NCBI GenBank assembly: GCA_965221795.1
Contig: OZ244914.1
Span: forward strand, 930,001 to 994,000
Length of the DNA stretch: 64,000 nt
Origin: VYFG01 sp965221795
GTDB lineage: Bacteria > Pseudomonadota > Gammaproteobacteria > Arenicellales > Poriferihabitantaceae
Direction: 5' to 3'
In this document: positions 61,885-64,000 of the stretch, piece after piece
Layout: each line of letters starts with the position of its first letter
How positions within the stretch are numbered: position 1 is the first letter of the stretch
Notes under the pieces: model-generated
What the model was told of the DNA's origin: nothing
What the model saw: only the letters and a program-made list of their open reading frames with translations
The model's database searches: none
Translations under genes and position numbers: made by a program

Positions 61885-62355
61885 TCAATGGCAATCCGGA
61901 TTGCGCTCCCGGACTCCAGTCGGCCAAACCTGCTCAGCAATTTTTATGAATTTCGAGATTGCCAACTGACCCCGTTCATTGCGGGCGCTTGATCCTGGAA
62001 CTTTCAGGGCATGAGCCAAAGTTTCGCGATCTGCTTCCCAAATCCCATCAATTTTATACGGACCATACATCAGAACAAGCATAACACTGTCAAAGTCCTC
62101 GGCAATGTTGATTGCTCCCACCTTGCCCGAAAATTTCCGGCTCTCCTTGTATCAGCTTTTGATCTGGATCTTTCAGCCGTCCGAGCCAGTTGCATCGTAT
62201 CCCGGTGTCCGGGCCGGTGCGAGATTCAACTTTAATTTGTCAGCCGCCTTATATTCTCCGATCTCGCCCGTCACACCCAAAGGTCTGCTCGCCATCTTAT
62301 AGTACTCATGGGCAAGTGGTATGATTCCTTCAATCAGGTGTTTCAGATTTTGCAT
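61885..62355 (-). pseudogene. DUF6998-type gene with two in-frame TGA codons
   Basis: A single frame reads MQNLKHLIEGIIPLAHEYYK, LGVTGEIGEYKAADKLKLNL, ARTPGYDATGSDG, TGA, KIQIKS, TGA, YKESRKFSGKVGAINIAEDF, VMLVLMYGPYKIDGIWEADR to the stop at 61885. The pattern GEIGE...A...L...R..G.DA....G.KIQIK is that of DUF6998, a nuclease-like fold in accessory regions. Both TGAs stand where Arg is expected, consistent with CGA to TGA changes. Confidence 0.65.
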
Positions 62356-62395
62356 ATCAGCGATCCGCTCAGACTGGGCCCTTCGATTCCATTGG

Positions 62396-62720
62396 TCACC
62401 GGGGCATCATCGGGCACCGCCAGCGGCCGCGCCGAGCCCGAGAAAGAAGCGCGGGGGCCTGGGGTTCCTCGTCCCTGACTCCGTTTCGAGGGTCGTTCCG
62501 GGGTCCTCGCAACCGCCATGGTCCCGGCCCGCATACCCTCTCCCGGCCTGCCGCCCATGGACCAGGGTTCGGGCGGGCCCGGTTCAGCAGGGGACGGAAA
62601 TCCTCCCAGTCCATTACCTGATCCAGGCGTTCCAGTGGATCGCCCTGCGGGAAAGTTGCCCTGCGGTCGGAAAGATCAAACCGGCCGGTCTGGGACATGG
62701 GAATTGGCAGGGGAGATGGG
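62396..62720 (-). pseudogene. IS5-family transposase N-terminal fragment
   Basis: Reads MSQTGRFDLSDRRATFPQGD, PLERLDQVMDWEDFRPLLNR, the N-terminal signature of IS5-type transposases (FDL.DR...L...GDPL..L...VDWE.FRP.L). After about 60 residues it degenerates; bits of the VPDD region follow in another frame near 62,400. Confidence 0.75.
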
Positions 62721-63158
62721 GAACCCCGATTGTATCAAAGCATCCATTAAAACGGGAGTTATTCAAGGTGCCCTGGCCCCCATGTCCCACCATCAAGAAA
62801 ACGCATACATGGCAAACCAGATCGTAGTTGGATTTCTACTTCCTATGTGGAGCGATCTAACCTAACCCTGCGGGGTCGCCGCTTTACCCTTTTGACCAAT
62901 GCGTTTTCCAAGAAGATTGAAAAATTTGTCGGATTCATCAATCCCTTCGGGTGACAACGGCCATGGAAACTGGATTGGATACCACAGTACGGGATAACCC
63001 GCTGGATTACCGAACTGATTCATGCACGGGCGAAGAAACCGAACCACCCGAAAACGTAACGGAAAACAAATCCTGAATTTGTTTTTCCAAAGGGGATTAT
63101 ATACAATAATGAGCAAAACCCACCCCGCCTCCTTCCAAATGTCAAGTGTTTTTAAAGA
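62721..63158. other. Region between IS5 fragment and IS30, unassigned
   Basis: A minus-strand frame ends at 62862 with FRVVRFLRPCMNQFGNPAGY, ...DESDKFFNLLGKRIGQKGKA, which may be a decayed gene tail. No family was recognised and no start is preserved. Confidence 0.3.
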
Positions 63159-64000
63159 CCCCCGTTCCAGTGTGAAGTGCAACACCCCCCAAGCTGCTGG
63201 CTGGTGAGCTGACAAGCCGCTTGCGGTGGGCCAGATGATGGTCAACCATCTCTGTTTCTCACCAACGGAGGATTGTCATGCCCGTAGGCTACCACCACCT
63301 GACCGATGCCGAACGATGCCAGATTCACGCGCTTTTGCATAGGGGGTTGTCGAACCGGGAGATTGCCCGCGATCTCGGACGGGACCCCGCGACGATCTCG
63401 CGCGAGGCCTCGCGCCACCGTGGGCAACGCGGCTACCGTCACCAGCAAGCTGATGGCCAGGCCACGGCCCGTCGCCAGGAAGCGTCGGCGGTGCCCCGGA
63501 AGAGGACGCCCGAGCGCTGGGCGGTGGTCGAGGACCGGCTGCAGGAAGGCTGGAGCCCGGAACAGATCGCCGGCTGGCACCGGCAGCAGGGCGAGGTGAT
63601 GGCGGGGAAAGAGTGGAGCTACCAGTATGTGCGGGCTGACCGACAGGCGGGAGGGACGCGGTACCGGTGCCTGCGGCGTCGGGGCAAGAAGCCGAACGGG
63701 CGTGGCGGCCGGCATGCCGGACGCGGCCACATTCCTGATCGGGTGGACCTTGCGGAGCGGCCTTCGGTGGTGGCCGAGAAGAGCCGGGTCGGCGATTGGG
63801 AGCTGGACACGATCATGGGCGCGAAACACCGGGGGGCACTGGTATCGGCCGTGGATCGGGGCTCGAAGTTTCCCTTCCTGGAGTGGGTGGAGGGCAAGAC
63901 CGCGGCGGCGGTGACCGCGGCGCTCATCCGGCGTCTGGGGCCGGTCCGGGACCGGGTCCACACCGGCACGGCGGACCACGGCAAGGAGTTCGCGAGGCAT
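63159..64000 (+). mobile_element. IS30-family insertion sequence, copy 2 (cut by window edge)
   Basis: The end CCCCCGTTCCAGTGTGAAGT then GCAAC (63159-63183) and the whole leader are the same as the 41,474 end of copy 1, in the opposite orientation. About 840 bp are visible. Together the two copies form inverted repeats bracketing about 21.7 kb. Confidence 0.9.
63278..64000 (+). CDS. IS30-family transposase (partial at window edge)
   Basis: First 241 residues of the transposase, near identical to the one at 40386-41354: same MPVGYHHLTDAERCQIHALL start, helix-turn-helix and first two catalytic acidic residues (GDWELDTIMG, TADHGKEFARH). A few substitutions relative to copy 1. The third acidic residue lies beyond the window. 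Confidence 0.93.
   Translation, partial: MPVGYHHLTDAERCQIHALLHRGLSNREIARDLGRDPATISREASRHRGQRGYRHQQADGQATARRQEASAVPRKRTPERWAVVEDRLQEGWSPEQIAGWHRQQGEVMAGKEWSYQYVRADRQAGGTRYRCLRRRGKKPNGRGGRHAGRGHIPDRVDLAERPSVVAEKSRVGDWELDTIMGAKHRGALVSAVDRGSKFPFLEWVEGKTAAAVTAALIRRLGPVRDRVHTGTADHGKEFARH

Noticed and set aside
1..64000. CRISPR array or cas genes
   Set aside because: No regularly spaced direct repeats of 24-37 bp and no cas-like protein were seen; the tandem repeats found are short homopolymers or hexamers.

Overview
The window looks like a chromosomal segment of a gammaproteobacterium-like bacterium. The apaG, folK-folP, argE, rpiA, tpiA-secG-tRNA-Leu and cobT-cobC-cobS arrangements and a good Fur box support this. 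A CbbQ-type ATPase next to rpiA hints at a Calvin-cycle organism, and the tungsten/molybdenum aldehyde oxidoreductase cluster fits a facultative or lithotrophic life style. The species cannot be named from sequence alone. Several blocks of dense, single-copy housekeeping or metabolic operons are separated by decayed mobile DNA: remnants of IS1595, IS66, IS5, IS630, IS110, ISAs1 and DUF4338/Tn5-like transposases, plus two near-identical IS30 elements.

Layout. 1-7.4 kb: a minus-strand aldehyde:ferredoxin oxidoreductase operon (4Fe-4S protein, AOR, FAD/NAD reductase, MoaD-like protein, coupled small protein). Transposon debris separates it from a second MoaD-like gene and moaA. 8.2-14.4 kb: apaG, a folK-folP fusion, argE, a MOSC protein, cbbQ-rpiA and a sulfurtransferase. 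14.9-20.7 kb: a tightly overlapping lipid operon (SnoaL-like, SDR, FAD oxidase, DUF1365, cyclopropane synthase, DUF2878, chalcone-isomerase-like). 20.9-23.4 kb: transposon graveyard. 23.4-29.1 kb: a secreted protein with a 29-base G/C homopolymer at its start, then an aminotransferase-sulfotransferase pair, a frameshifted endo/exonuclease/phosphatase, tpiA, secG and tRNA-Leu(GAG). 29.1-32 kb: mobile debris. 32-38.7 kb: a Fur-controlled iron cluster (two imelysins, a di-heme oxidoreductase and DUF1513) and a DUF2325 coiled-coil protein. 38.8-49.1 kb: an accessory region with IS1595, IS30, HNH and methylase remnants, small coiled-coil membrane proteins, a tyrosine integrase, coupled tiny ORFs and an AT-rich stand-alone reverse transcriptase. 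49.2-61.7 kb: an exported protein, a TTC38-like protein, cobSCT and a cobalt-type nitrile hydratase operon. A roughly 3.5 kb inverted-repeat element with target duplications splits that operon from its amidase. 61.7-64 kb: a nonsense-mutated DUF6998 gene, an IS5 fragment and the second IS30.

The most unusual signal is a recurring design. Four genes for unrelated small secreted proteins carry a poly-C run (coding strand) of 29, 8, 7 or 11 bases between the start codon and the hydrophobic core of the signal peptide. One is in frame and three are out of frame by one C. This is what a set of phase-variable secreted proteins would look like, although homopolymer sequencing error must be excluded. 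The second strong candidate is the reverse transcriptase at 47.6-49.1 kb, which is not group II intron-like and resembles defence-associated stand-alone RTs.
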